Assembly (NCBI GenBank): GCA_018401695.1
Contig: JAGYKD010000001.1
Span: forward strand, 1,506,717-1,570,716
Direction of reading: 5' to 3'
Source: Flavobacteriales bacterium
GTDB taxonomy: Bacteria > Bacteroidota > Bacteroidia > CAIKAF01
Length of the DNA: 64,000 bases
Positions 41,631-50,789 of this stretch are shown here, one piece after another; the stretch's first letter is position 1; each line of letters begins with the position of its first letter. The position numbers were made by a program, and so were the translations under genes. The notes under the pieces are model-generated. The model did not search any database. It was given only the letters and a program-made list of their open reading frames with translations, and was not told the origin of the DNA.

Positions 41631-44606
41631 TTAACGAAGGATTCTCACACTACCCATGCGTTCAATAATGTCGGGAAAGCAAAAATTGTTTAAGTACATG
41701 CGCCAGGCATATACCCCCGAGGAAAGCGTGTTGCCGTCTTGGCCTGTTCCGTTCCAGCTGTCTTCAGGCCCTTGGAAGGTTTTAACCACATTACCCCAAC
41801 GGTCAAAAATGTACATTTCAAATCCGTCGGACAAGTCCAGCTCAGGAAAACTGTAGGCGATGCCAAAGCTATCGTTAATGCCGTCGTCGTTTGGTGAAAA
41901 CGCATTGGGCACATAAATGCGTTCGGGGTCATAGCCACCTACAACCCTTACAGAATCTGTGAACACAACATTGCATTTGGAAACCCAAACGGAGTAAACT
42001 CCGGGCTCGGACACCAATAGGGTTCTTGAAGTATCCCCTGTGCTCCATTGGTAATCGGCAAAAGGGTTTCCCGCATCCAGGGTAACCGAATTATTGGCAC
42101 ACATCAACTCAATTTCGGGCAGTGCAGGTTCGGGGAGGGTATCAAATGTAATTCGAATGGAGTCGAAACTTGTGCAGTTGTTTTGAGTTACACCAACCCA
42201 GTAGAGAGCCGTGGTGTCTGCCGCAAACAATTGGCTATTGCTGCCGTCTTGCCACTGATAGTTTGCCCCTGCATTGCCGGCATCCAAAAGGTATGGAGGC
42301 GGAGTGCACACCACTTGATCCGGTCCTAGGTTAACTACCGGGTAATTGAAAACGGCCAAGTTTAGCGTGTCTTGGCCAATACACTGATTTTGATCGGTAA
42401 CTCGAACCCAAACCAACTGATCTCCAATGGGTGTGAAGCCGGCGGTGTTTTGGGTGCTTTGGTCGCTCCATTCAAAGCTAAATGGGCCTGTCCCTTGTTG
42501 AACCTGTGCGGTAAGCGTGGTGCTTTCACCAATACATAGCTGGCTGTCTCCGGTAATTTGTACTTGAGGAGCCGGAGCCTGAATGAATTCGAGGGAGTCC
42601 CTGGTGGTGCAGCCGTTGCGGCTAACGTCTACCCACCAAAAGCCAAAACTGTTGGCGATGGTAGTTTGTTGGAAACTTCCGTCATTCCACAGGTAATTGG
42701 CGCCGGGGTTTCCGGCATCCAAGAGTAGGTTGGGAGGGTTACAAACAATGCTATCCGGCCCCAAATCTACTATAGGGTAGGGGAATACCTGCACCCAAAG
42801 GGAATCTTCGGCGGTGCAACCCAAGCTGTCGGTAACGGTGACTTGGTATCCTGTAGAAACCATAGGGGCATCGGAAATGGATGGAGAAGTGGCTCCTGTG
42901 TTCCAGGCAAACTGTAGGTTTCCTGTGCCTCCGGTGACTTGGGTATTTAAGGTAAATGCTTCTGCTTCGCAGGAAGTACTGTCGCCTAAGATTTCCACGG
43001 CAATTTCCGAAATAACAACGTCCAGGGTATCTAAATCGAATACGGTACAGGAGCCGAAATCTGCTTCCACGCGTATTTGACTGTTTTGTCCGGTAAAATC
43101 CACAAGAATCAGGGTATCGCTTTGCTGTCCGGAGATGGTGCCGTTTTGCACAAACCAATTGAGTTGTGGTTGCTCGTACAAGGAGGGTTCCCAATAGCTT
43201 ACACCGGTGGCGTTATCGCAAACCAAGGGATTCCCTTGAATAGCTTGGGGAGGACTATAGTCGCTGCAGCTGCAATCTTCGGGATAATTGGCTTGAGCAG
43301 AAGTAAGGTTTCTGTTGTAGGTTTGAAATCCGGTAAGCAGTGTTGCAGCACCTCCCATGGTTGGGTTATGGCTAGCGGTAGCAAGATTAATGGAGGATTG
43401 TTGGCATCCGCTGTTGCCTAAGGTGTCGGTGGCGATTAAGTAAGCGTCCATGCCTCCATTCCCAAAGCTTTGGGTATAACCGGCCAAGAGGTAGCCTCCT
43501 TGTGGACTGTTTCGAAAATCCATGGCCCAAGCCTCATCGTTTTGTGCGCCTCCGTAACTCATGGCCCATTGTATGGATTGATTGGCATTGAGTTGGAGGA
43601 GTGCTGCATCGCGCCCCCCATTGCCTTGACTGGTAAAACCGGTGAGCACGTATCTGCCGCCTGGCAGTTCTTCTGCTTCGTAAGCACGATCATCTCCGGG
43701 ACCTCCGTAGGTTCTGGCCCAGGTAAGGCCACCGTTGGTATTAAGTTTTACCAGGAACATATCTTCGGCACCTGCACCGTAACTGGTGGTAAAACCGGCC
43801 ACTACATAGCCCCCATCGGAGGTTTGGCGCACCGACCAAGCTTCTTCGGTTCCTGCACCGCCAATGGTTCTGGCCCACTGAACAGCACCGGCCAAGTTGA
43901 CTTTGACCACGTACATGTCCCAGTTGGCACCGGTACTAAAGCTCGCTGAGCGGCCTGCCAAAATAAAGCCCCCATCGCTGGTTTGTTGAAAGTCAAAGGC
44001 TTGGTCGTTTTGCCAACCTCCGTAATGATTGGCGAAAAGGACGTTGCCGTTGGCGTCGGTTCGGACTAAAGTCATGTCGTTGTATCCATTTCCACTGTAG
44101 GAATTGGAAAAACCGCAAAAGGCATAGCCTCCTAATACTTCAAGACCTTTGTAAAGTTCATTATCATAAATGCCTCCGGCCACCCGATACCAGGTTTGAT
44201 TTCCGGCCATATCGTATCGGGCATAGGTGGCTAAATCCCCTGCGGGCGGATTGGCTAAGGTGTTTCCAACAAGCAGGAGTCCTCCCCCGCCATTGGTTAA
44301 TTCTATAACATCTCGTGCAATGTCTCTATCGGTTGAACCAAAAGTGCGGCTCCATTGGCTGGTCCCTGCTACATCGGTTTGCACCATAAATAGATCACGT
44401 TCTCCTTGACCTTGGCTGTAGGAAGTGCCGGCCAGCGTAAAACCCCCGGTTGAAGTTTGACGCACCTGATGGAATTGATCGTCTTGGACTCCACCGTAGG
44501 TTTTTTGGAATATCAATTGTGCGTTTAGGCTTGAAGGGCCAAGCAAGAAACTTAGGGAAAAGCAAAAAAAGCAGGTTATTTTTTGCTTGGGAACTGGGAT
44601 GTGCAT
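41631..44606 (-). CDS. Large secreted protein with delta-60-like repeats, Ig/PKD-like domains and type B T9SS domain
   Basis: A 991-residue preprotein (ATG 44606, signal peptide ...CFFCFSLSFLLGPSSLNAQ). Residues about 25-400 hold repeats such as DGGFILAGRSASF, DGGYVVAGFTTSY and GGYLLAGYTQSF with W.RT.GG..., about 55 residues each, a beta-propeller. Then several Ig-like segments with a Cys pair (SCEAEAFTLNTQV, CIGESTTLTAQV) and YLWNDGSFQQ-type blocks. The end is a gliding-motility-type sorting domain (YVPNAFSPNDDGINDSFG, MYIFDRWGNVVKTF). Exported by T9SS. Function is not known; adhesion or an extracellular binding role is likely. Confidence 0.92.
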   Translation of the reverse strand: MHIPVPKQKITCFFCFSLSFLLGPSSLNAQLIFQKTYGGVQDDQFHQVRQTSTGGFTLAGTSYSQGQGERDLFMVQTDVAGTSQWSRTFGSTDRDIARDVIELTNGGGGLLLVGNTLANPPAGDLATYARYDMAGNQTWYRVAGGIYDNELYKGLEVLGGYAFCGFSNSYSGNGYNDMTLVRTDANGNVLFANHYGGWQNDQAFDFQQTSDGGFILAGRSASFSTGANWDMYVVKVNLAGAVQWARTIGGAGTEEAWSVRQTSDGGYVVAGFTTSYGAGAEDMFLVKLNTNGGLTWARTYGGPGDDRAYEAEELPGGRYVLTGFTSQGNGGRDAALLQLNANQSIQWAMSYGGAQNDEAWAMDFRNSPQGGYLLAGYTQSFGNGGMDAYLIATDTLGNSGCQQSSINLATASHNPTMGGAATLLTGFQTYNRNLTSAQANYPEDCSCSDYSPPQAIQGNPLVCDNATGVSYWEPSLYEQPQLNWFVQNGTISGQQSDTLILVDFTGQNSQIRVEADFGSCTVFDLDTLDVVISEIAVEILGDSTSCEAEAFTLNTQVTGGTGNLQFAWNTGATSPSISDAPMVSTGYQVTVTDSLGCTAEDSLWVQVFPYPIVDLGPDSIVCNPPNLLLDAGNPGANYLWNDGSFQQTTIANSFGFWWVDVSRNGCTTRDSLEFIQAPAPQVQITGDSQLCIGESTTLTAQVQQGTGPFSFEWSDQSTQNTAGFTPIGDQLVWVRVTDQNQCIGQDTLNLAVFNYPVVNLGPDQVVCTPPPYLLDAGNAGANYQWQDGSNSQLFAADTTALYWVGVTQNNCTSFDSIRITFDTLPEPALPEIELMCANNSVTLDAGNPFADYQWSTGDTSRTLLVSEPGVYSVWVSKCNVVFTDSVRVVGGYDPERIYVPNAFSPNDDGINDSFGIAYSFPELDLSDGFEMYIFDRWGNVVKTFQGPEDSWNGTGQDGNTLSSGVYAWRMYLNNFCFPDIIERMGSVRILR

Positions 44607-44648
44607 TGCGCTGAAAAGAACCATAGCTATAGCTACAAATTTACTAAT

Positions 44649-45719
44649 TCAACTTGGATTTTTCAAGCCATTTCCGGTGAGTGGAATTAAAATTTTTTCT
44701 TGTTTTTCCATAGTTTTTATAGCGGCGGCATAGGCAGTAGCGGAGGAGTACTCAACTAGCCAGCCCATGGAGGCCAGTTTATTTCGAGCCTCTACGATTT
44801 CTTTTTCCGCAACCACAAAAACATGACCTCCGGTATGCTTAATGGCCCTCTGGATTTCTTTCTTTCGCAGTGGATTTCGAATGGCAATGCCGTCGGCGCA
44901 AGTGCTTGTGGGAATTGGATCAAAACGAGACTTTAAAAGCCCCTCAAAACCCTCGGCTTGAACAGCAGAAATGCGTGGCATAAAAGGTAGTTTACCCGCA
45001 AGTTTAAGTTCATTCAGACCTAACCATGTTCCGAGTAGGAGGGTGCCGTTACCGGTGGGGAATATCATATGCTGAGGCCAATCTACTTGCTTTTTTTGGT
45101 ACTGAAGCCATAATTCCCAAACAAAGGTTTTGGTACCATGAAAAAAAACAGGATTCCAGGTATGGCTGGCGAAATAGGTGCTTCCGGATAGCCTTATGGC
45201 TTCTTCGGCTACCTGGTCCCTGTTCAAGGCAAGCCGGACAGGTTCAATACCATAGGCCCGCATGCTTTTTAGCTTTGTTTCCGGTATGCTTTGAGGGACC
45301 AACACGGTTGCTTTTATTCCGGCACGTGCGGCATAAGCGGCAAGTGAACTGCCAGCATTGCCGGAGGAGTCTTCCAAAACATCGGTGGCTCCCATGGCCA
45401 AGGCATGACTAACTACCGCAGAAGCTCCTCGGTCTTTGTAGGAGCCTGTGGGCATGAGGTATTCCAGTTTTGCCCACAGCTTAGTGGCGACCTGTACTAT
45501 AGGTGTTTCCGGTTCTCCCAAAGAAACAATGGAGGCCCTAGGGGGTATTGGAAGAAGATGGCGGTATCTTTCCATCCCGGATATAGATTCGTCCAAGAAA
45601 GCTCTGTTGGATAAGTTAGACTCCAACCAAAAAGGGGAACCCTGTTGGGCTCCAAAGTTTAAAGGCGGGGGGGCGCTATCTTTTCCACAGACCGACCATT
45701 TCCAAGCAAGCTGTTCCAT
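44649..45719 (-). CDS. Threonine-synthase-like PLP-dependent enzyme
   Basis: A 356-residue fold-type II PLP enzyme: LEYLMPTGSYKDRGASAVV with the PLP Lys (in SYKDRG), EDSSGNAGSSLAAYAARAG for phosphate and ring contact, and IFPTGNGTLLLG, the Gly-rich phosphate loop. It resembles threonine synthase or related beta-eliminating lyases. It is shorter than ThrC, and a missing N-terminal domain leaves the substrate open. MarC starts 7 nt downstream on the same strand (gene order PLP enzyme then MarC is only positional). Confidence 0.83.
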   Translation of the reverse strand: MEQLAWKWSVCGKDSAPPPLNFGAQQGSPFWLESNLSNRAFLDESISGMERYRHLLPIPPRASIVSLGEPETPIVQVATKLWAKLEYLMPTGSYKDRGASAVVSHALAMGATDVLEDSSGNAGSSLAAYAARAGIKATVLVPQSIPETKLKSMRAYGIEPVRLALNRDQVAEEAIRLSGSTYFASHTWNPVFFHGTKTFVWELWLQYQKKQVDWPQHMIFPTGNGTLLLGTWLGLNELKLAGKLPFMPRISAVQAEGFEGLLKSRFDPIPTSTCADGIAIRNPLRKKEIQRAIKHTGGHVFVVAEKEIVEARNKLASMGWLVEYSSATAYAAAIKTMEKQEKILIPLTGNGLKNPS

Positions 45720-45726
45720 GGTTGGT

Positions 45727-46362
45727 CTATTGCAAAAAGTGTTCCTTTATCATGGGACCTAATCCGGCCATAAAATATTCTATGGCAATTACCATTAGAA
45801 TAAGCCCCATAATGCGCATCATAACTTTAATGCCGGTATCTCCAATTAACTTTATGATTTGGGAGCCGCTGTACAAGGCCGTTAAAGCAATAGCGCAAAT
45901 GGCAACAATAGCTGCCAAGAGTACGCCTTTTTGAGCAGGACTCTCTGCTTGGTTCATAAGAATTATGGAGTTGGTGATGGCTCCGGGGCCACAAAGCATG
46001 GGAATACCCAAGGGGGTTATGGAAATGTCGTTGGCGTAAGTTTTGATTTCTTTTTTGGCAATCTTTATGCGGGTTAGTCTGGCATTAAGCATGTCGTAGC
46101 CCATTTTAAAAAAGATGACACCCCCTGCCACCTTAAAGGCATTTACGGTGATATTGAAAAACTCAAAAAGAAAAGTACCCGCCAATGCAAAAAAGATCAT
46201 GGCAAAAAAGGCAGTTAAAACGGCTTTTGTTGCCGTTTGTCTCCGTTCTTGAGGGGTAAACTCGCTGGTCATGGTCATGAACACCGGCAGGATGTTGAGC
46301 GGATTCATGATGGTTATAAACGTAGTGAGGCAAAGTAGCCCAAAAGAGAATAATTCTGACAT
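45727..46362 (-). CDS. MarC-family integral membrane protein
   Basis: A 211-residue six-TM protein with MarC hallmarks: TIMNPLNILPVFMTMT near the start, GGVIFFKMGYDML, TPLGIPMLCGPGAI and GIKVMMRIMGLIL. The family is thought to be transporters but no substrate is known, and the old link with multiple antibiotic resistance is not supported. It lies just upstream of the PLP enzyme gene on the minus strand. Confidence 0.93.
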   Translation of the reverse strand: MSELFSFGLLCLTTFITIMNPLNILPVFMTMTSEFTPQERRQTATKAVLTAFFAMIFFALAGTFLFEFFNITVNAFKVAGGVIFFKMGYDMLNARLTRIKIAKKEIKTYANDISITPLGIPMLCGPGAITNSIILMNQAESPAQKGVLLAAIVAICAIALTALYSGSQIIKLIGDTGIKVMMRIMGLILMVIAIEYFMAGLGPMIKEHFLQ

Positions 46363-46531
46363 AGCTTTTAATTCGCCGCAAAGGTGCGATTTCCTTAATT
46401 AAGCCTAGCTTAAAAAAACTAAAATCAATGGTCTTTTAGTTTACAAAAGAATACAGCCTGTGTTTGTAGCTTTTAACATTCAGGTCGCTTTATGGCTTGT
46501 CTACTGTTCTGAACTTTTGTAAATTATTGGT

Positions 46532-47101
46532 ATGATTTCATTGGTATTGATTTTGACGGCCTTGCTTATTCCTGTGTTAGCCATGGCCTTGTTTTTGCAT
46601 AACCAAGCACGAAAAAGCAGCCGTCAGCAAAAGCAAATAATGGAGAGGGGCGGGTTGCTAATAGCAAGTTGTCCGGTAAGTTTTGAGGCTTTTCGTACCC
46701 ACCGGACCGGGAGGTTTCAGAGCGAGCCGTTGCGCAATGTTTATGCTATGGACTATGCACGTTTTATTTGGCAGAACCATACCCTGTACCTTTTTGGCAA
46801 AACACGTTTTTTTCTTTTTACTTGGTATTTACCTCCCCTAAAACTATGCTCGTGGGATTGGTTAAAGGAGCAAGCAGCTGTTGTGCCCGAAAAGAATCTG
46901 TGGTTTGCGCATGTGCTTAAGCTTAAGGCCGAGGAGGCGGTACTTAGGCTGGCCAAAAACACCGACGGCCCGGAGGTTTTGTTGCACATTCGAAAAGCTA
47001 CTCCAGCCTTATTATCAAAGATGGAAGCAGCTCCTTTTCTTGCCGCTCAAGAAACCAACCGAAGCAGGGGAGGCATTTCTCCTGAGGCGATGCCTCAATG
47101 A
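46532..47101 (+). CDS. Hypothetical protein with one N-terminal TM
   Basis: A 189-residue protein: TM at residues 3-22 (SLVLILTALLIPVLAMALFL), then a mixed domain with PVSFEAFRTHRTGRFQ and WQNHTLYLFGKTRFFLF. No family recognised. ATG 46532 is preceded by GTAAATTATTGGT, similar to the leaderless-type boxes elsewhere. It converges on ompH. Confidence 0.6.
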   Translation: MISLVLILTALLIPVLAMALFLHNQARKSSRQQKQIMERGGLLIASCPVSFEAFRTHRTGRFQSEPLRNVYAMDYARFIWQNHTLYLFGKTRFFLFTWYLPPLKLCSWDWLKEQAAVVPEKNLWFAHVLKLKAEEAVLRLAKNTDGPEVLLHIRKATPALLSKMEAAPFLAAQETNRSRGGISPEAMPQ

Positions 47102-47135
47102 ATGGAGCCTGTTGGTTTGTTTAAAAGACTTGCGC

Positions 47136-47696
47136 TTATTGACCCATGGGAATATCACCCATCATCATGGTGTCTTCGGGTTTGGCGTTTGGATCGATGC
47201 CTAAAATGGTTTTTACCTGTTTGGTAATGTCACCGGATTCATCGGCAAACAGCAAGGCATTTTTGGAAAGATCAAAAACGTAGTTGAGGTTTTGATTTTT
47301 GGCAACCACTTTAATTGCACTATCGATTTTGGTCAACAAAGGCTGAATTAGAATTTGTTGTTTTTCCATCAAATCCTGTTCCAAGGCCTGCTGGGTTCTT
47401 TGAAGCTTTTGTTGGGTTTCGTCCAACTCTTCTTTTTTAAGTTTTTGAATGGTGGGAGACCACTTGTTAAAATCGGTTTGAAATATCGAGTCTTTTCCGC
47501 GATATTCCATGTAAACTTTCATAAGTTCTTTATCCAATTCGGCGGAATAGTCTTGTAAGTCGGCTTGCACTTGGCGGATTTCCGGCATGGTATACAACAC
47601 ATTAAGTGCATTAAGGTAGCCGATATTGTTTTGGGCTTGAATGGCAGAGAAACCCATGCCAAAAGCCAAAGTCGAAATCCAGAATAATCTTTTCAT
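47136..47696 (-). CDS. OmpH/Skp-family periplasmic chaperone
   Basis: A 186-residue preprotein with signal peptide (LFWISTLAFGMGFSAIQAQ), then the family pattern IGYLNALNVLYTMPEIRQ, a long coiled coil (LKKEELDETQQKLQRTQQAL) and VAKNQNLNYVFDLSKNALL. Skp/OmpH prevents aggregation of outer-membrane proteins. A -7 box TACTTTTG lies 36 nt upstream. Confidence 0.93.
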   Translation of the reverse strand: MKRLFWISTLAFGMGFSAIQAQNNIGYLNALNVLYTMPEIRQVQADLQDYSAELDKELMKVYMEYRGKDSIFQTDFNKWSPTIQKLKKEELDETQQKLQRTQQALEQDLMEKQQILIQPLLTKIDSAIKVVAKNQNLNYVFDLSKNALLFADESGDITKQVKTILGIDPNAKPEDTMMMGDIPMGQ

Positions 47697-47732
47697 GGTA
47701 TTGCTTTATGTATAGAGCTGCAAATAAGAGGC

Positions 47733-47740
47733 CAAAAGTA
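47733..47740 (-). promoter_or_regulatory. -7 box of the ompH/skp gene
   Basis: Minus strand TACTTTTG, 36 nt before the ATG at 47696; perfect match to TAnnTTTG. Confidence 0.5.
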
Positions 47741-47744
47741 GGGT

Positions 47745-48440
47745 TTATTGGTCGGTCTTAAAAATTTCCCACCAAGGAACCTTGGGATAAGCGGCCAAAA
47801 GTGTTATTTTTTCTTGGCGCACGGGGTGCAAAATGCGGAGTTTTCGGGCATGAAGGGCAATGGATCTATCGGCTAAACCACGCCTTGCACCATATTTGAC
47901 ATCGCCATAAATGGGCCAACCGGCATAGGCCAATTGGGCACGAATTTGGTGGTGTCGTCCGGTTTCTAAATGAACTTCAAGCAGGCTTAAGGTATTGCCT
48001 TGGGCTAAAACCTTGTACCGCAATTTAGCCTCTTTGGCTCCTTGCTGTTCCGTTTGGATTATGCGGCTTTTGTTTTTTTGCATGTCACGGAGCAACCACC
48101 CGGATAATTGGTCTTCTTGTTTCAAGGGCCGTCCTTCGACTAAAGCATGGTAGGTTTTTTTGGGTTCTTTTTCTTTAAACTGCTGATTCAGTCGAACTAA
48201 AGCCTTGGAGGTGCGGGCCATAAGCACCAAACCGCTCACAGGTCTATCGATTCGGTGGCAAATGCCAAGAAACACCTCACCGGGTTTGTTGTATTTTTGT
48301 TTTAGGTAGGTTTTCATGCAAACCTCCAAGGCAAATTCATCGCCATAGGCTGGTTGAACGAGCATACCCGCAGGCTTATTCACGGCAAGTAGGTGGTTGT
48401 CTTCGTAGACCACCGGTACTTCAGTACTGTTCTCGCTCAT
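47745..48440 (-). CDS. RluA-family pseudouridine synthase
   Basis: A 231-residue single-domain enzyme. The catalytic Asp is in [20 protein letters not shown] (family HRLDxxTSG), followed by KTYHALVEG and [20 protein letters not shown]. There is no S4 domain, so it is a small RluA-type tRNA or rRNA enzyme, not assignable further. ATG 48440 overlaps the panB stop by 20 nt, so translation may be coupled to panB. Confidence 0.92.
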   Translation of the reverse strand: MSENSTEVPVVYEDNHLLAVNKPAGMLVQPAYGDEFALEVCMKTYLKQKYNKPGEVFLGICHRIDRPVSGLVLMARTSKALVRLNQQFKEKEPKKTYHALVEGRPLKQEDQLSGWLLRDMQKNKSRIIQTEQQGAKEAKLRYKVLAQGNTLSLLEVHLETGRHHQIRAQLAYAGWPIYGDVKYGARRGLADRSIALHARKLRILHPVRQEKITLLAAYPKVPWWEIFKTDQ

Positions 48441-49236
48441 TTGGAAATCCTCTGCTTTGTACATCGGCAATATACTGCTTTACCGCTGCTTGAATATCCT
48501 CGGCCAAATTGAGGTATTTGCGCAAAAATCGTGGGCGAAATCCGTCATTAATACCCAGCATATCGTGGGTAACCAAGACTTGTCCGTCGACACCTGCCCC
48601 TGCACCAATACCAATAACAGGAATTTCAATGGAATCGGCAACTTTGCTGGCCAAGCTGGCGGGTACTTTTTCCAAAACCACCGAAAAGCAACCCAGTTCC
48701 TGAAGCAGCACAGCGTCTTCTTGTAGTTTGTGTGCTTCTTCTTTTTCTTTGGCTCGCACGGTGTAGGTGCCAAATTTATAGATGGATTGTGGGGTTAAAC
48801 CTAAATGCCCCATTACCGGAATTCCTGCCGATAAAATTCGAGAAATACTTTCGGCTACCTCTTTTCCTCCTTCCAGTTTTACGGCATGTGCCCCTGTTTC
48901 TTTCATGATACGGATGGCCGACCTCAGGGCTTCGCTTGAATTTGCCTGATAAGAGCCAAAAGGAAGATCGACCACTACTAAGGCTCTTTGGGCACCGCGT
49001 ACCACAGAAGAAGCATGATAAATCATATGGTCGAGGGTAATCGGCAGCGTGGTTTCATGACCTGCCATTACATTTGAAGCCGAGTCTCCTACCAGCAATA
49101 CATCAATTCCGGCTTGGTCAAGCAGCCGTGTCATGGTGTAGTCGTAGGCCGTAAGCATAGAAATGGGCGCATTGTCCCTTTTCATTTGCTGTAGGGTGTG
49201 GGTGGTAACCCGTTTAACTTGTTGGTGAACTGACAT
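48421..49236 (-). CDS. panB: 3-methyl-2-oxobutanoate hydroxymethyltransferase
   Basis: A 271-residue enzyme of pantothenate synthesis. Family motifs are [42 protein letters not shown] (metal-binding Asp), [10 protein letters not shown] and [12 protein letters not shown], then [20 protein letters not shown]. Length and order are normal. A TACCTTTG box 4 nt before the ATG predicts a leaderless mRNA. Confidence 0.97.
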   Translation of the reverse strand: MSVHQQVKRVTTHTLQQMKRDNAPISMLTAYDYTMTRLLDQAGIDVLLVGDSASNVMAGHETTLPITLDHMIYHASSVVRGAQRALVVVDLPFGSYQANSSEALRSAIRIMKETGAHAVKLEGGKEVAESISRILSAGIPVMGHLGLTPQSIYKFGTYTVRAKEKEEAHKLQEDAVLLQELGCFSVVLEKVPASLASKVADSIEIPVIGIGAGAGVDGQVLVTHDMLGINDGFRPRFLRKYLNLAEDIQAAVKQYIADVQSRGFPNEREQY

Positions 49237-49240
49237 AGGG

Positions 49241-49248
49241 CAAAGGTA
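49241..49248 (-). promoter_or_regulatory. -7 box 4 nt upstream of panB
   Basis: Minus strand TACCTTTG, CCCT, ATG. Confidence 0.55.
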
Positions 49249-49297
49249 AGGAATAGGCGATGCATCTAAACTAGGGGAGTGGGAACTATGTAGTATG

Positions 49298-49456
49298 GGA
49301 ATCTAGCGCCCCTGATAGAGGCGAGTAGCTGAAGGCAGCCAAGGCCACGGTATGCATGCAGCGAGGAGGCCCGAAGCTAAGCTGAGGGACCCCGCAGCGC
49401 AAGCAGACCGTGGCCTTGGGTGGCTACACTACTGCCGAAAGCAGGAAATGGCGCCC
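49298..49456 (-). repeat. GC-rich structured intergenic element (copy F)
   Basis: On the minus strand it begins GGGCGCCATTTCCTGC. Inside, a perfect 13-bp stem CCAAGGCCACGGT (49339-49351) / ACCGTGGCCTTGG (49407-49419) closes a 55-base loop. It lies between divergent genes (panB and the secreted protein), not after a stop codon, unlike copies A, B, D and E. Confidence 0.6.
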
Positions 49457-49527
49457 TCAAAAAAAGGAATTCAAGGTGCCGAGCAAACAAAGTAGACTTG
49501 GAACTGGCAGGCTTTCATCACTTTTCT

Positions 49528-49535
49528 TACTTTTG
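49528..49535 (+). promoter_or_regulatory. -7 box of the 49558 gene
   Basis: TACTTTTG, 22 nt before the ATG at 49558. Confidence 0.45.
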
Positions 49536-49557
49536 CAGGTACATACGACCCGAGTTT

Positions 49558-50247
49558 ATGAAATTTTTTGGCTCCATTTTTATCTCTTTTTGGGCATTTT
49601 CTTCCTTTGCACAAGCGCAAGAAGTACCCGATCTCGCTTCTTTTGCCGCGCGTTTGGTGGACGGAAAATCCCAATCCATTACCATCAAACAAGGCAATAA
49701 AACAGTGTTGAAATTGATGAAGGAAGACAATCTTTTTTGGAAAGAAGAAGCGTCGGGCAGCTATATTGACACCGCATACTGGATGGGTTTTCCTCCGGCC
49801 GGTGCCGAGTTGATTGAAACTGCCCGTTGGGAAGCCAGGCCTTTTGTGCCCGGCACCAATGTGGCTAAGGACGAATTTAGCTTGTTCCGTGCCCTGGTTG
49901 GTCCTAACGGCGAAAAGCGAAGCCAGACCTTGATTTTTGACAACTCGGGTCGCATTCTTCGAGCCTTTTGGACTCCCATAATTAACGAACAAGCCGCCTT
50001 AAATGGTTCGGAGACAGTGCCCATTATTACCGACCCCGAATTGTCGTTGTTCGCTTCGGCCAAAAGAGACAGCTCCATTGGAGTTTCTGCGTATACCTAC
50101 AGCGAAAAAAACAATTTGTTGAGTCGCTTTGTAAACGAGGCTCGCGGCTATTTGTGGGACTTTAAATACGATAAGAAAGGCCGTTTGTATATGATTTCCG
50201 GCAAGGAGGGCGACAAGCGGGTGAGTTACCGTTTGTATTACCGTTGA
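49558..50247 (+). CDS. Hypothetical secreted protein
   Basis: A 229-residue preprotein with signal peptide MKFFGSIFISFWAFSSFAQ. The rest is a beta-rich domain (IFDNSGRILRAFW, LWDFKYDKKGRLYMISG) without a recognised family; the last part resembles RHS-like or beta-strand-rich repeats weakly. Not lipidated. It precedes a lipoprotein gene on the same strand (50 nt apart). Confidence 0.6.
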   Translation: MKFFGSIFISFWAFSSFAQAQEVPDLASFAARLVDGKSQSITIKQGNKTVLKLMKEDNLFWKEEASGSYIDTAYWMGFPPAGAELIETARWEARPFVPGTNVAKDEFSLFRALVGPNGEKRSQTLIFDNSGRILRAFWTPIINEQAALNGSETVPIITDPELSLFASAKRDSSIGVSAYTYSEKNNLLSRFVNEARGYLWDFKYDKKGRLYMISGKEGDKRVSYRLYYR

Positions 50248-50297
50248 TGGATTGCTGTTGTTTTTAAAAATTGTTTACCTCTCAAATACCCTGTTCT

Positions 50298-50789
50298 GTG
50301 AAGTTTTCCTTTATTTTCGGAGTACTTATGTTTTTTTTGATGGCCTGCGGTGGCGGTAAATCGGAGTCGGGGACTGAAACCTCCGGCGAATCTGCTTCCC
50401 AGGAGGAATCGGCTTCTTCCCAAGAACCATCTGTTGAAACCATTGCCGGTACTTGGGAATTGGTAAATTACAGTTCGGAGAAAAAAACGGAGGCAGGGCT
50501 TACCGAATGCGATAAGGCCACTCCTTGGAATTTTACTACTGAGGCAGCTGAGCCTTTGGGCGATGGTACAGAAGTGAACAAGCTTGTGGCTTCGGCGCCT
50601 GACTCCTGCGAATGGTATGGTTTTGAAACCAAGTGGACGGTAGCCAACGGGAAATTATTTATGGCCTCCACTAAAATTGGAGGTATGGGTGGACTCTCCT
50701 TGGCAGGCTCCATTGCCATTGAGTCGTTTGACGGTAAGTCCATGGTTATTAACAGCTTTGGCAACAAGTTGGAGTTTTCTCGCCGTTAA
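50298..50789 (+). CDS. Lipocalin-like lipoprotein
   Basis: A 163-residue lipoprotein if read from GTG 50298 (V-K-F-S-F...), with lipobox FLMAC and then a Ser/Glu-rich linker (GGGKSESGTETSGES). The domain from TWELVNYSSEKK to VINSFGNKLEF is a lipocalin-like barrel pattern. An in-frame TTG at 50271 would add nine residues. Attached to a membrane; ligand unknown. It ends 4 nt into the converging SDR gene. Confidence 0.65.
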   Translation: MKFSFIFGVLMFFLMACGGGKSESGTETSGESASQEESASSQEPSVETIAGTWELVNYSSEKKTEAGLTECDKATPWNFTTEAAEPLGDGTEVNKLVASAPDSCEWYGFETKWTVANGKLFMASTKIGGMGGLSLAGSIAIESFDGKSMVINSFGNKLEFSRR

